Shown here: positions 1 through 9,884 of the stretch, piece after piece
Numbering within the stretch: position 1 is the stretch's first letter
Layout of the letters: every line of letters begins with the position of its first letter
Source: Azoarcus_F sp036734105
GTDB lineage: Bacteria > Pseudomonadota > Gammaproteobacteria > Burkholderiales > Rhodocyclaceae
NCBI GenBank assembly: GCA_036734105.1
Contig: DAIMZH010000014.1
Span: forward strand, 3,212 to 67,211
Direction of reading: 5' to 3'
DNA length: 64,000 nucleotides
Notes under the pieces: generated by a model
The model's input: only the letters and a program-made list of their open reading frames with translations
What the model was told of the DNA's origin: nothing
Databases searched by the model: none
Position numbers and translations under genes: made by a program

Positions 1-703
1 CCTCGATGCTGGTGAATTCGCTGTTCGGGAGAATGCCAAGGCGCTTGTCGCCGGTGACGATGAAGCCACCCGGGATCAACTGGTTGCGTGCCGCCAGCAG
101 GCCGGACAGGGCAGTCGGCGTGAGCCCGAGGCGACGCATCTCGGCGTCGTGCAGGGCGATCACGATGTGCTCGTCGACGTCACCGTCCAGCTCGATGCGC
201 GACACACCGGGCAGGTCAGCGAGTGCGCGCTTGAGGCGTTCGGCCTCGTGGCTGAGGTGGGCGAGTGAGGCATTGCCGCGCACCGCCAGCACCACCGCCG
301 GGATATCGATCTGGCGGTCGTCCAGCGACATGCGCCCGACGCCGTCGGGGAATTCGAGCCGTGCGCGCTCCATCGCCTGGCGCACGCGGTCCCACGCGGC
401 GTCGGTGTCGTAGATCGCGTCCTTAAGTTCGATGCTGAGCAGCGCAACCCCGGTGCGCACCGTGGCGGTGAAGTGGCTGATCTGCTCAACCTGCGACAAC
501 TCGTCGGACAGCGGCTCGACCACCAGTCGCTCCACCGCCTCGGCCATGGCACCCGGATAGCTCACCGTGATCATGCCCATGCGATACGGAAAACTCGGGT
601 CTTCCTGGCGCGCCATGCTCAGATACGAGGCGATGCCGAGCAGGGTCAGCATGACCACCATCAGCCCGATCAGCCGGGCGCGATCAAACAGCCAGGTGCT
701 CAT
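1..703 (-). CDS. RND efflux pump inner-membrane permease, N-terminal part (cut by window edge)
   Basis: The ATG is at 703 and the frame stays open to base 1, so only the first ~234 residues are seen. The start reads MSTWLFDRARLIGLMVV, a short cytoplasmic lead into the first membrane helix, followed by the ARQEDPSFP and YPGA-type segments typical of the first periplasmic (porter) loop of AcrB-like pumps. RND permeases are proton-driven exporters that work with a periplasmic adaptor and an outer-membrane channel. The adaptor gene lies directly upstream and its stop overlaps this start in an ATGA, so the two are translationally coupled. The substrate cannot be told from this part. Confidence 0.93.
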   Translation of the reverse strand, partial: MSTWLFDRARLIGLMVVMLTLLGIASYLSMARQEDPSFPYRMGMITVSYPGAMAEAVERLVVEPLSDELSQVEQISHFTATVRTGVALLSIELKDAIYDTDAAWDRVRQAMERARLEFPDGVGRMSLDDRQIDIPAVVLAVRGNASLAHLSHEAERLKRALADLPGVSRIELDGDVDEHIVIALHDAEMRRLGLTPTALSGLLAARNQLIPGGFIVTGDKRLGILPNSEFTSIE

Positions 704-1812
704 GGCAAAGGCCTCACCAGGTCGTTATCCGCCAGTCGGGTCAGGCCCGAATGAACAACGTGATCGCCCGGTTGCAGGCTGTGCCCTTCGAGCAAGGCCC
801 ATTCGCCCTGCAGGCCTGCCACCTCGACGCTCACCCGTCGCACCCGCTCGCCCTCCAGCCGGAACACCGACAGACCGTCGGCCGAGCGCATGACCGCAGC
901 AAATGGCACTGCAGCCTGAGGCGGGCGCCGGCGCGTCAGACCCACCTCCAGCGCGTCGCCGACGCGCACCGGGGAGTCGTCCAGGCTGAGCACCAGCGGA
1001 TACAGCACGCTGCCCTGTGACGCACTGCGCCCGATCTCGATGATCCGTCCCTGTCCCTTGTCGCCATTCAGGTTCGCCCAGATGGGCAGCCGCTCGCCAA
1101 TGCTCAGGCCGTCCAGCAGGCTCGCCGGCACGTGCACCGTAAGCTCGTAGCCAGACTCGGCGGCCATGCGCATCACCGCTTGGCCGGGCGTGACATACTC
1201 GCCGGGTTCGACCAGCAGCGCCTCGATGGTGCCGCCAAATGGGGCTTCCAGGCGCATCTCGCGGTGCATTTGCTCGGTCTGGTTCAGCACAGCCCGGGCG
1301 CTCGCCACCGACGCGCGCAGCGCCTGCAGGCGTGCCGCCTCACGGTCGCGCTCCTGTGCCGACAGCATGCCCCGGGCGTGCAGGTGCACGGCGCGGTCGG
1401 TGTCCAGGCGTGCCTGTTCGGCCTGCGCCAGCACCTCGTTGACGCGGGCGCGGGCGGCCTCGCGGGCGGGGTCCAGCTCGGGGTTGAACAGTCGGGCCAG
1501 CAAGTCACCTGCGCCCACTGTCTGCCCAAGCTCAACCGGCCGTTCGCGCAATACGCCTCCAACCTGAAAGGTGAGCGTGGCGCGCTCGCGTGCCTGCACC
1601 ACACCGGCAAAGCGCAGCAGTTCGCCTTGCTCTGACAGACGCACTTCGGTGGTGCGCACCGACACCGCCTGTTGAGCCTTGTGCGGTGTGCTGGCCTGGG
1701 CATCACGCTCTGCGGCGCAGCCGGCCAGCACCGACGACAGCAACGCAGCCAGCGCCAATGCAAGGATTCGCGGTCGTGGAGCGCGAGGGATGAGTGAGCA
1801 GACGGCCGACAT
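700..1812 (-). CDS. RND efflux periplasmic adaptor (membrane fusion) lipoprotein
   Basis: About 370 aa. The N-terminus has a basic region, a hydrophobic stretch and a lipobox LAGC near residue 31, so it is a predicted lipoprotein. It is followed by the beta-barrel/lipoyl segment (FAGVVQARERATLTFQVGG), a coiled-coil hairpin rich in Ala, Arg and Glu, and the second lipoyl half (LEAPFGGTIEALLVEPGEYV). This is the usual HlyD/AcrA layout. I chose ATG 1812 because the longer start at 1869 lies inside the palindromic operator DNA and adds residues before the signal sequence. It overlaps the permease gene by 4 bp and is divergent from a TetR gene, its likely regulator. Confidence 0.92.
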   Translation of the reverse strand: MSAVCSLIPRAPRPRILALALAALLSSVLAGCAAERDAQASTPHKAQQAVSVRTTEVRLSEQGELLRFAGVVQARERATLTFQVGGVLRERPVELGQTVGAGDLLARLFNPELDPAREAARARVNEVLAQAEQARLDTDRAVHLHARGMLSAQERDREAARLQALRASVASARAVLNQTEQMHREMRLEAPFGGTIEALLVEPGEYVTPGQAVMRMAAESGYELTVHVPASLLDGLSIGERLPIWANLNGDKGQGRIIEIGRSASQGSVLYPLVLSLDDSPVRVGDALEVGLTRRRPPQAAVPFAAVMRSADGLSVFRLEGERVRRVSVEVAGLQGEWALLEGHSLQPGDHVVHSGLTRLADNDLVRPLP

Positions 1813-1844
1813 GGTGTGAACCCCGGAACAAGACAAGATAGTTA

Positions 1845-1877
1845 TTGACAGTTTGTCATGCATTGACATGTTGTCAA
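1845..1877. promoter_or_regulatory. two tandem 15-bp palindromes, likely TetR operators
   Basis: TTGACA-GTT-TGTCAT at 1845-1859 and TTGACA-TGT-TGTCAA at 1863-1877 are near-perfect inverted repeats starting 18 bp apart, that is, on almost the same helix face. They sit just upstream of the efflux adaptor start at 1812 and face the tetR gene at 2090. The repeats are seen directly; binding of the TetR protein is an inference from position and symmetry. Confidence 0.7.
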
Positions 1878-2007
1878 GGAAAAATCACACTAAGCTTGTC
1901 GCTACAGGCGCAGACGGCCGCAGCAACTCATTTGTGCATGGCCCTGAGGCCAGTCGCTGTGAGCAGGATTGGGTGGTGTCTTGCCGCCAGTCGCCAATCA
2001 CCAGGGT

Positions 2008-2077
2008 CGAAGCCCCGGTCTTCAGACCGTGGTCTTCAGCCTTTGCTTCGCCCTGAAGGGCGGGGGATCAAACCGGA
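2008..2077 (+). repeat. double hairpin resembling an IS200/IS605-type right end (solo remnant)
   Basis: Two GC-rich hairpins follow each other: one around the CCGGTCTTCAGACCG core near 2014, and one around CGCCCTGAAGGGCG near 2050, then GGGGGATCAAA. Hairpins with a CTGAAGGGCGGGG core followed by TCAAA are typical of the transcript end and right end of IS200/IS605 elements. No transposase or TnpB frame is present here. A related copy in reverse orientation lies at 6209-6239. Family assignment is from memory of such ends and is tentative. Confidence 0.4.
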
Positions 2078-2089
2078 GTCAGTTTTACG

Positions 2090-2722
2090 ATGAAGCTTGA
2101 AAATCGTCGCGAGCGTGAAAAGCACGAGCGCAGGGAAGCCATTCTCGATGCCGCCGAGAGCATGTTTTTCGGCAAGGGTTACGAGCGCTGCTCGATGGAC
2201 GATATCGCCAGGACCGCGCAACTGAGCCGTGCGCTGTTGTATGTGTATTTCAAGGACAAGGCCGCGATCATGCGCGCCATCACGCTGCGCGCCTCGCAAG
2301 CCCTGCTGCTGCGGTTTGGCGAGGCGCTCGCGGCGTCCGATGTCGGCATGGAGCAGATCGGCAATATCGGCCATGCCTATTACCAGTTCAGCATCGAACA
2401 TGCCGACTATTTCGATGTGCTGACTCAGGCCGCCGGTTTTGGTCATCCGGCTGACAGCGACGCGATCAACGAGGCCTTGCTGGAGTGTGATGCGGCCAAC
2501 ATGCGCCTGATGGTGGCGGCCTTGCGCCAGGGCGTGGCAGACGGCAGCATCAGCGCCGAGCGTGTCGACGATCCACTTAAAACCGCCTATTACCTGCGCG
2601 GCGCGCTGCACGGCGCCATCATGCAGGCGCGCTTGCTGGCCGAACTGCAGGTCGCCGGTCCGCCAGTCGATACGCTGGTCAACTACACCATCAACATGCT
2701 CGGTTGGTCGATGAAGCCCTGA
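2090..2722 (+). CDS. TetR/AcrR family transcriptional regulator
   Basis: 210 aa. An N-terminal TetR helix-turn-helix spans about residues 14-62 (REAILDAAESMFFGKGYE, SMDDIARTAQLSRALLYVYF). A helical ligand-binding and dimerisation domain follows. The usual role is a repressor released by a ligand. It is divergent from the RND adaptor-pump genes, with two palindromic sites in between, so it most likely represses that pump. The 213 bp between operator and gene are unusually long and hold an IS-end-like double hairpin. The ligand is unknown. Confidence 0.93.
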   Translation: MKLENRREREKHERREAILDAAESMFFGKGYERCSMDDIARTAQLSRALLYVYFKDKAAIMRAITLRASQALLLRFGEALAASDVGMEQIGNIGHAYYQFSIEHADYFDVLTQAAGFGHPADSDAINEALLECDAANMRLMVAALRQGVADGSISAERVDDPLKTAYYLRGALHGAIMQARLLAELQVAGPPVDTLVNYTINMLGWSMKP

Positions 2723-2985
2723 AGCGGCACCGCCCATGCGCAAGAATCCATGGCGCAGGCTAAGCCTCGACGTCCCAACGCAGCCGCAAACGCGTAGATT
2801 GTCTGGTGCTGCGCCTCATCGAGTCTCCGGCGCCTGGGGTAGCTTGCCTATGGCCGGATCATGGAAGCGCTCGGCAGCGGCGGTGTGTGTGCAAGGCACA
2901 CCGAGCCCGGGAGGCGACAGGCATCAACTGGATGGGCCCGCAGGCGACGAGTCAGAAGCTGAATTTCCCAAGCTGTATTCGCGCC
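2723..2985. other. 263-bp intergenic gap between convergent genes, no gene seen
   Basis: This lies between the ends of the TetR gene and the convergent TPR gene. Open frames across it lack ribosome binding sites and resemble no known protein. I see no T-rich terminator or conserved RNA motif. Confidence 0.5.
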
Positions 2986-5115
2986 TCAGGCGTAGAGCGG
3001 TGCAGGAAGGGGCCGGTGACGCATCAGCAAGTCCTGAAGCCATTCCTCGCCGCTAGCCCAGTCCTCGTCATCGGCGGTATTAAGGGCAACTCTGTGCTGT
3101 TTCAGATACTGCAGCCATGAAGATCTGTCGTGGCTAGTGGCACGGATTTCACTATCGATCCAGGCGACCACCGCCTGTCGTGCCCGTTCCCTTTCCGCAG
3201 ATGGCGTGTCCGTATGTAAAGCACGCAGATAACGCCAGAGCAGGGTTTCCAGAGGGAATTCGCGTAGAACAGCCGCGTCGTAGGCATCAAGCACCGCTGC
3301 CCCCCAGCGCTCTTTGACGATGGCCAACTCCAGGGCTTGTGGTAAAGGCAGGAGGCGGTCGTCCGAGGAGGTCTCGTTGGTGTTCGGGGTGCGCCAAGCT
3401 TGAATTGAAGCATAGAAAGCACGCCAAGCGGGATCGGTTTCCATAGCGGTGGCGGCTGTGGCCTGGCTGACAGATTCCTCATTGTCGAGACTCGCCAGCC
3501 GACCTTGCGCTGCCAGTTGTTGGCGGTTGAGCAAATTTCTTTGATAGCCTTCTGCATTCACATTGCCCGGATAACGACTGACGAAACGCTGCAAGTGCTC
3601 GATAGCGGTTTGCAGATCGTCCCCTTCGTTTCGCCGTGCATAGGCAGTGGCCAGGAGTACGGCGCAAGACTCGCTACCGGGTTCGATGCGCAGCCCTGCC
3701 TGGGCATACGCCAGGGCCTCAGGCCAGTCACGGCGGCGGATGGCCAGTTGCGCCAGCGTGGAAAAGGCGTGCAGGTTTTCGGGATCGAGTTGCAGCACCT
3801 GTTGCAACAAACGCTGCGCCTGGGTCTGGTCAGCGGCATCGGGGGACTCAGCCAACAGTCGGGCCAGTTCAACACGGCAGGGCAGTTGGTCAGGAAAGCG
3901 CCGGGTCATTTCCCACAGCACCCATTGCGCCCGTTGCGGCTGGTTGGCTTGACGCAGGGCCAGTTCCCACAACATCCACAATCGTGGGTCCTCAGGCTCC
4001 ACGCGTAGGGCTAGGTGAATCCATTGGAACAGACGGGCCTGGATTTCCGGGTCGTGCAGGGGGAATTGGTCATAGAGGGCGCGGGCGCAGCGGTCGAGGG
4101 TGCGCACAAAGTAGTAGGCATCGCCCGTCTTTTGCAGATAATCCTCATGCGCATTGAGCAAGCGATGGATAGCCTTCCAGGCTGCTACCAGACTGGCAGC
4201 GTGGCGCACAGCCCGGACGGCTTCGTCTGCTGCGTCGGCCTGTCCGGGCGGTTCAAGTTTGTGGGCTACGCCCGTGTTTACATATCCGCGTCCCGCCTGG
4301 GCTAAGCCCAGAATGCCCAACACCGAGGCTACCTTGTCTTCCCCCAACGGCGTCAGCATTTCGTGCATGAAGATACGGTAGTCGGTGGCCGACAGACTGG
4401 GATTGCGCGCCATCACGCCGCTCAGGTTCTTAGCCAGTTCTTCCAGGGCCGTCGTACCCCAACCCTTGCGCTGGGTATAACGGTTGACCAGGGCCTGCAC
4501 TTGCAGGCGCAGGTTGCGCAGACTGTCGTCTTCCGACAAGGGCAGCCGGGCCAGGGCCAACAAGCCGAGATTGAGATAGCGCAGCGAGCGGGTGCGTCCG
4601 GCCTCGGCGACGAAACCGTGCCAGTGAGACTGCAATTCATCGTTATCCTGCCTGCTGGCGAGAACCTGCCAATAGTCGTATTCCGGGTCGCGATAGGCGG
4701 AGAGAGTCAGGCGGGTTGTCCATTGCAGCCAGAGCGCCCGATCCGCCCGCAAGGCGGCGCGGCTTTGCGGCAGGTCGAAATACAGCGGCCATTGCAGCGC
4801 CTCGCAAACCTGGGCGGCATGGGCAGCAAATTTGCGGCCTTTGGGTAACGGGGCTTGCCGCTGCGCCTGTAGCCAATCCCTCAAACCGGCATCTAGGCAG
4901 GTGGGTAAATCGAGATCCGCTTCCTGCGCTGTGCCGTCGGGTTCCCCCAACAGTCGTTCCTGTACTACCCGGCGGCTGCGTGGCAGAACCGCCAGCAGAA
5001 ATTCATGGGGCGCGACGCGTTCATACGGCGTGATGTCTGCCGCACCACGCAACAAGTCGGTGACGGCCTGAAGAGGGGCTTGCCGGAGCGCTTCGGCCCA
5101 TTGCCGCCAACTCAT
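2986..5115 (-). CDS. TPR-repeat protein of unknown function (second gene of an unknown two-gene operon)
   Basis: 709 aa from ATG 5115, which overlaps the stop of the upstream gene in an ATGA; a start 9 codons earlier is less likely. There is no signal peptide and no membrane segment, so it is probably cytoplasmic. Residues ~1-370 are helical, Leu/Ala/Arg-rich and not recognised. Residues ~375-520 hold tetratricopeptide-like repeats (for example LLQQVLQLDPENLHAF and ALAYAQAGLRIEPGSE), which usually make protein-protein contacts. The C-terminal ~190 residues are acidic and unrecognised. Coding style looks less GC-rich than neighbouring housekeeping genes, and hairpin repeats flank the pair. It could be a scaffold or sensor for its partner; no enzymatic motif was seen. 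Confidence 0.85.
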   Translation of the reverse strand: MSWRQWAEALRQAPLQAVTDLLRGAADITPYERVAPHEFLLAVLPRSRRVVQERLLGEPDGTAQEADLDLPTCLDAGLRDWLQAQRQAPLPKGRKFAAHAAQVCEALQWPLYFDLPQSRAALRADRALWLQWTTRLTLSAYRDPEYDYWQVLASRQDNDELQSHWHGFVAEAGRTRSLRYLNLGLLALARLPLSEDDSLRNLRLQVQALVNRYTQRKGWGTTALEELAKNLSGVMARNPSLSATDYRIFMHEMLTPLGEDKVASVLGILGLAQAGRGYVNTGVAHKLEPPGQADAADEAVRAVRHAASLVAAWKAIHRLLNAHEDYLQKTGDAYYFVRTLDRCARALYDQFPLHDPEIQARLFQWIHLALRVEPEDPRLWMLWELALRQANQPQRAQWVLWEMTRRFPDQLPCRVELARLLAESPDAADQTQAQRLLQQVLQLDPENLHAFSTLAQLAIRRRDWPEALAYAQAGLRIEPGSESCAVLLATAYARRNEGDDLQTAIEHLQRFVSRYPGNVNAEGYQRNLLNRQQLAAQGRLASLDNEESVSQATAATAMETDPAWRAFYASIQAWRTPNTNETSSDDRLLPLPQALELAIVKERWGAAVLDAYDAAVLREFPLETLLWRYLRALHTDTPSAERERARQAVVAWIDSEIRATSHDRSSWLQYLKQHRVALNTADDEDWASGEEWLQDLLMRHRPLPAPLYA

Positions 5116-6116
5116 GGCAGCACCTCGCCGTAGGCTTCGCAACCAGGCAGCTTGCGCAGACCCTGCACATGGCGATTGCGGGCCGGGAGATAGGCATCAT
5201 CTTCCTGGAGGGAGTGGGGTCGGGTGATGAAGCCCAGGGCCTTGATGTGTTCCGGCTTGTATTCGATGGGAAAGGTGAGTAGCTCGGGCATCAGCGCATT
5301 GGCATCGGGGATGTTGGCGTTAGCTAGGTCCAGAGTGTAGCCATAGCTCTCGCCACCGGGGCGCAGGGGGGCGGGGATAAAGGCGGGAGAAAACTCCGCA
5401 TCCAGCACGGTGGGACGGCTGAAACTGGCCTCTGCGCCTTTCTTGTCGGCCAGTAAGCGGGCGTTGCGGACTTCTTCCACCGTATAGCAGACCAAGGCCA
5501 CGGGCAGGGGGCTCTCCGTTTGCCGGGGGAAATGAGTCAGGCCCAGACGGTCGCGCAGGAGGTGCGGCCAGTCTTGCTTGGTGAGTGCGTCCAGGTTACC
5601 GCCGAAGGCATTGAGAAAGGTGGCAAACAACGGGCGGGCCTGGGTGCGATGCGCGTTCCACTGTTTGGTGAATTCCGCACGTAGGGCTTCGTCGGTATCG
5701 GACAGCCTAGGTTTTCTCAGGTCTTTCTGGGAGCGAAAAAATCGTTGCCAAAAATCGTTAGTAACCTGGGAGACCAACGGCTGGCTGAATAAACCATCCA
5801 GCGCCTCCAAGCGTACCAGATAGGTGTTGTCCAGATTCTCGTTGAGCTGAGCCAAGTGGTTGCGGGCCATGAAGGTTTCTGCGCAACGGGGCAGGTCTTT
5901 GGCGATGTGGACCGCGTGAGCGAGATAGCTCTTGTGCTCCGCCTGCCAGTCCTTGTGGGTTGCGACCGCGTCTACGTCGCTGGCATATTCTTCTGCCCGC
6001 TCATCCGAAACAGCGCTTTCCCAGCGGAAATTAGCCATGACGCAACGCATCGTCGAGCCTGTTGCTGCGGCGTTATCGTCTTGCGCTAGTGGTTGAAGCT
6101 GTTTGCTGAGATTCAT
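5112..6116 (-). CDS. hypothetical protein, first gene of an unknown two-gene operon
   Basis: About 334 aa from ATG 6116, which has GGAAG 8 bases upstream; an in-frame ATG at 6128 would add four residues. I do not recognise the family. It is soluble and without a signal peptide. The first half is helical and charged, with Trp/Phe/Gln-rich stretches. The second half carries LPVALVCYTVEEVRNARLLADKKG, then a Pro-rich segment (FSPAFIPAPLRPGGESYGY) that looks like a separate beta-rich domain. Its stop overlaps the start of the TPR gene by 4 bp, so the two products are probably made in step and may act together. An AT-rich promoter-like stretch lies at about 6130-6175. Confidence 0.8.
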   Translation of the reverse strand: MNLSKQLQPLAQDDNAAATGSTMRCVMANFRWESAVSDERAEEYASDVDAVATHKDWQAEHKSYLAHAVHIAKDLPRCAETFMARNHLAQLNENLDNTYLVRLEALDGLFSQPLVSQVTNDFWQRFFRSQKDLRKPRLSDTDEALRAEFTKQWNAHRTQARPLFATFLNAFGGNLDALTKQDWPHLLRDRLGLTHFPRQTESPLPVALVCYTVEEVRNARLLADKKGAEASFSRPTVLDAEFSPAFIPAPLRPGGESYGYTLDLANANIPDANALMPELLTFPIEYKPEHIKALGFITRPHSLQEDDAYLPARNRHVQGLRKLPGCEAYGEVLP

Positions 6117-6208
6117 GAGCGCTTCCATCGTACTTCACGCAAATCTTACGCTATTTTATTGTTTATGCGTGGAGGTCTGCTATGTACCTGCCAGTGATCG
6201 TAAAGCTG

Positions 6209-6239
6209 ACACCCGTTTGAAACCCCGCCCTTCAGTGCG
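6209..6239 (-). repeat. reverse-orientation hairpin related to the IS-end-like repeat at 2008
   Basis: Read on the minus strand this is CGCACTGAAGGGCGGGG followed by TTTCAAA. It shares the CTGAAGGGCGGGG core and the downstream CAAA with the copy at 2050-2072, but points the other way. The two copies bracket tetR and the unknown two-gene operon. It may be a solo IS200/IS605-type end; that is an inference. Confidence 0.4.
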
Positions 6240-6251
6240 GGAGTCAGGCGC

Positions 6252-6307
6252 GACAGGCCTGATGGCCTGTCTCGAATCGCTTCCGCCCGATCGGTTGGAT
6301 TGGGCGG
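6252..6307. other. two hairpins after thiC, possible terminator
   Basis: A perfect 8-bp stem (GACAGGCC at 6252-6259 with GGCCTGTC at 6264-6271) and a second stem (CCGCCC at 6283-6288 with GGGCGG at 6302-6307) lie just after the thiC stop. Neither is followed by a T run on either strand, so an intrinsic terminator is only possible, not shown. Confidence 0.4.
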
Positions 6308-6318
6308 ACAGTGCAGGC

Positions 6319-8182
<1,864 letters not shown>

Positions 8183-8235
8183 GGTGTCTCCCGGTTGGGG
8201 GCGCTGGTCAAAAGCGCGAGGCTAGGGGGTTGGGG

Positions 8236-9081
8236 TCAGTGAGTGTCTGGTTTGGTCCACAGGGCGTGAAAGTGATGCACCGGCCCGTGGCCACTGCCCA
8301 CGGAAAGTTGGCCGGAAACGGCGATGGCGCGGAGCAGGTAGTCACGGGCATCGCGCACCGCTGCTTCGACTGGATGCAGACCGCTGCGCTGGGGCAGCAG
8401 GGCGGCGATGGCAGATGACAAGGTGCACCCGGTGCCGTGGGTGTTTTTGGTGGCGATGCGCTGAGCGGGTAGTTCGATCATGCGGTCGCCGTTGAACAGC
8501 AGGTCAATCAGCTCGTTGCCAGGCAGGTGTCCGCCCTTGAGCAGCACCCAGCGCTCGCTGGAGGTGGGCAGCAGCTCGCGCAGGCCTTCGGCGAGGCGGT
8601 ACATTTCACGCACGCTTTCTGGCGCGCGAGCTTCCAGCAGCACGCCAGCTTCCGGCAGGTTTGGGGTGATCATGAAGCTGGCCGGCAGCAAGGCTTCGCG
8701 CAGCATGCTGACCGCTGACTTTGCAAGCAGGTGATCGCCACTCTTGGCCACCATCACCGGGTCGCAGACCACTTTGGTAGCGCCAAAGTGGGTGAGCCTG
8801 TCGGCCACCGTGCGCACGATGTCGGCGGTGCCCAGCATGCCGATCTTGACCGCAGCGATGCTCACATCGGCAAACAAGGTGTCGATTTGTTGACGCAGAA
8901 AATCGACCGGTGGGGTGTGCACGCCGGTGACGGCTTGCGTGTTCTGTGCCGTCAGCGCCGCCACGACGCCGCAGCCGTAGGCGCCCAGCGCGGAGAAGGC
9001 CTTGAGATCGGCAAATATGCCAGCGCCGCCAGACGGGTCAACGCCAGCGATACTCAACACATTTGGAATGGCAGTCGTCAT
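8236..9081 (-). CDS. thiD: hydroxymethylpyrimidine/phosphomethylpyrimidine kinase
   Basis: 281 aa, full length. It phosphorylates HMP and HMP-P to HMP-PP for thiamine synthesis. The N-terminus reads LSIAGVDPSGGAGIFADLKAF, the ribokinase-like substrate site of ThiD. Further on are VCDPVMVAKSGDHLL and the C-terminal anion-hole motif NTHGTGCTLSSAIA, all expected. A clear TPP riboswitch lies upstream, and GGAGC sits 8 bases before the ATG. thiC follows 53 bp downstream on the same strand, so the two likely share a transcript. If thiC is truly broken, ThiD could still serve in HMP salvage. Confidence 0.97.
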   Translation of the reverse strand: MTTAIPNVLSIAGVDPSGGAGIFADLKAFSALGAYGCGVVAALTAQNTQAVTGVHTPPVDFLRQQIDTLFADVSIAAVKIGMLGTADIVRTVADRLTHFGATKVVCDPVMVAKSGDHLLAKSAVSMLREALLPASFMITPNLPEAGVLLEARAPESVREMYRLAEGLRELLPTSSERWVLLKGGHLPGNELIDLLFNGDRMIELPAQRIATKNTHGTGCTLSSAIAALLPQRSGLHPVEAAVRDARDYLLRAIAVSGQLSVGSGHGPVHHFHALWTKPDTH

Positions 9082-9088
9082 GCAAGAT

Positions 9089-9104
9089 GCTCCGGGTCAG
9101 GTTC
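9089..9104 (-). repeat. second THI-box-like copy overlapping the thiD ribosome binding site
   Basis: On the minus strand, 9104-9089 reads GAACCTGACCCGGAGC. It matches the riboswitch core at 9200-9185 (GAACCTGATCCGGCTC) at 13 of 16 positions. Its last bases contain the thiD Shine-Dalgarno GGAG. The similarity is seen directly; a role in switching translation is an inference. Confidence 0.5.
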
Positions 9105-9161
9105 ACGGTCGACAGCGGAGCGGGAGGCAACAGGACGAAAGCTGGCACAATGGCCTTGGTC

Positions 9162-9252
9162 ATCGCGTTTCCCTACGCCGGTGCGAGCCGGATCAGGTTC
9201 CAAGGGTATATCTCAGCCTGCCCTGATTGCGGCAGGCACCCCCAACGAAGCT
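9162..9252 (-). promoter_or_regulatory. TPP riboswitch (THI element) controlling thiD-thiC
   Basis: On the minus strand the hallmarks occur in order: GGGGGTGCC, GGCTGAGATATACCC, TTGGAACCTGATCCGG, then CTCGCACCGGCGTAGGGAA. These are the CUGAGA pyrimidine-sensing loop and the ACCUGAUC pyrophosphate-side loop of the TPP aptamer. It lies about 80 bases before the thiD start. Bound TPP normally turns such operons off. No clear intrinsic terminator separates aptamer and gene, so control of translation is more likely. Confidence 0.96.
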
Positions 9253-9285
9253 GCAAGACTACTCCCGACCTTGGCGACTGGCAAG

Positions 9286-9852
9286 TTAGCCGAACAGTGC
9301 CAGCAAGCCGAGCAAAGCAAACAGCGCGGCTGCCACGCCGTGTATCAGACGCACCGGCATGCGATGCGCCAGACGGTCGCCAGCGATGACGGCCGGCACG
9401 TTGGCGATCAGCATGCCCAGGGTTGTGCCCGAGACAACGGCCACAAAGGTTTCATATTGTGCGGCCAGGGCGACCGTAGCGATTTGCGTCTTGTCGCCCA
9501 TTTCAGCCAGAAAGAAGGCAATCAGCGTGGTGCCGAAGACACCAAAGCGCGCGCTGACCACCTCGCCTTCATCAAGCTTGTCCGGCACCATGATCCACAC
9601 GGCCATGGCCAGAAAGGACAGCCCCAGCACCCAGCGCATGGTGTCGGCACTGATCAGTTGGGTCAGCCATGCCCCGACAGCGGCGGCAAAGGCGTGATTG
9701 GCCAGCGTGGCAACCAGAATACCGAGCACGATTGGCGTGGCGCGCTTGTATCGCGCAGCCAGCATGAAAGCGAGCAGTTGGGTTTTGTCGCCGATTTCGG
9801 CCAGCGCCACGATGCCGGTGGACATGAAAAAGGCTTCGAGATGAGACAGCAT
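9286..9852 (-). CDS. GDT1/TMEM165-family membrane protein, likely Mn(II) exporter
   Basis: 188 aa from ATG 9852; the open frame extends upstream but through riboswitch DNA. It is a membrane protein with about six helices in two homologous halves. Each half has the family signature: AEIGDKTQ near residue 18 and AEMGDKTQ near residue 115. The family (UPF0016) moves Mn2+ and/or Ca2+ out of the bacterial cytoplasm. The upstream yybP-ykoY riboswitch, which senses Mn2+, strongly supports a manganese-efflux role. It is transcribed in the same direction as thiD but has its own promoter. Confidence 0.93.
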   Translation of the reverse strand: MLSHLEAFFMSTGIVALAEIGDKTQLLAFMLAARYKRATPIVLGILVATLANHAFAAAVGAWLTQLISADTMRWVLGLSFLAMAVWIMVPDKLDEGEVVSARFGVFGTTLIAFFLAEMGDKTQIATVALAAQYETFVAVVSGTTLGMLIANVPAVIAGDRLAHRMPVRLIHGVAAALFALLGLLALFG

Positions 9853-9884
9853 GACAGACTCCAGGCCGAGAGCAGACGGACGAT

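Noticed and set aside
2036..2743. 235-codon minus-strand open frame opposite tetR
   Set aside because: Antisense to a clear TetR gene and begins in the gene-free gap without a ribosome site.
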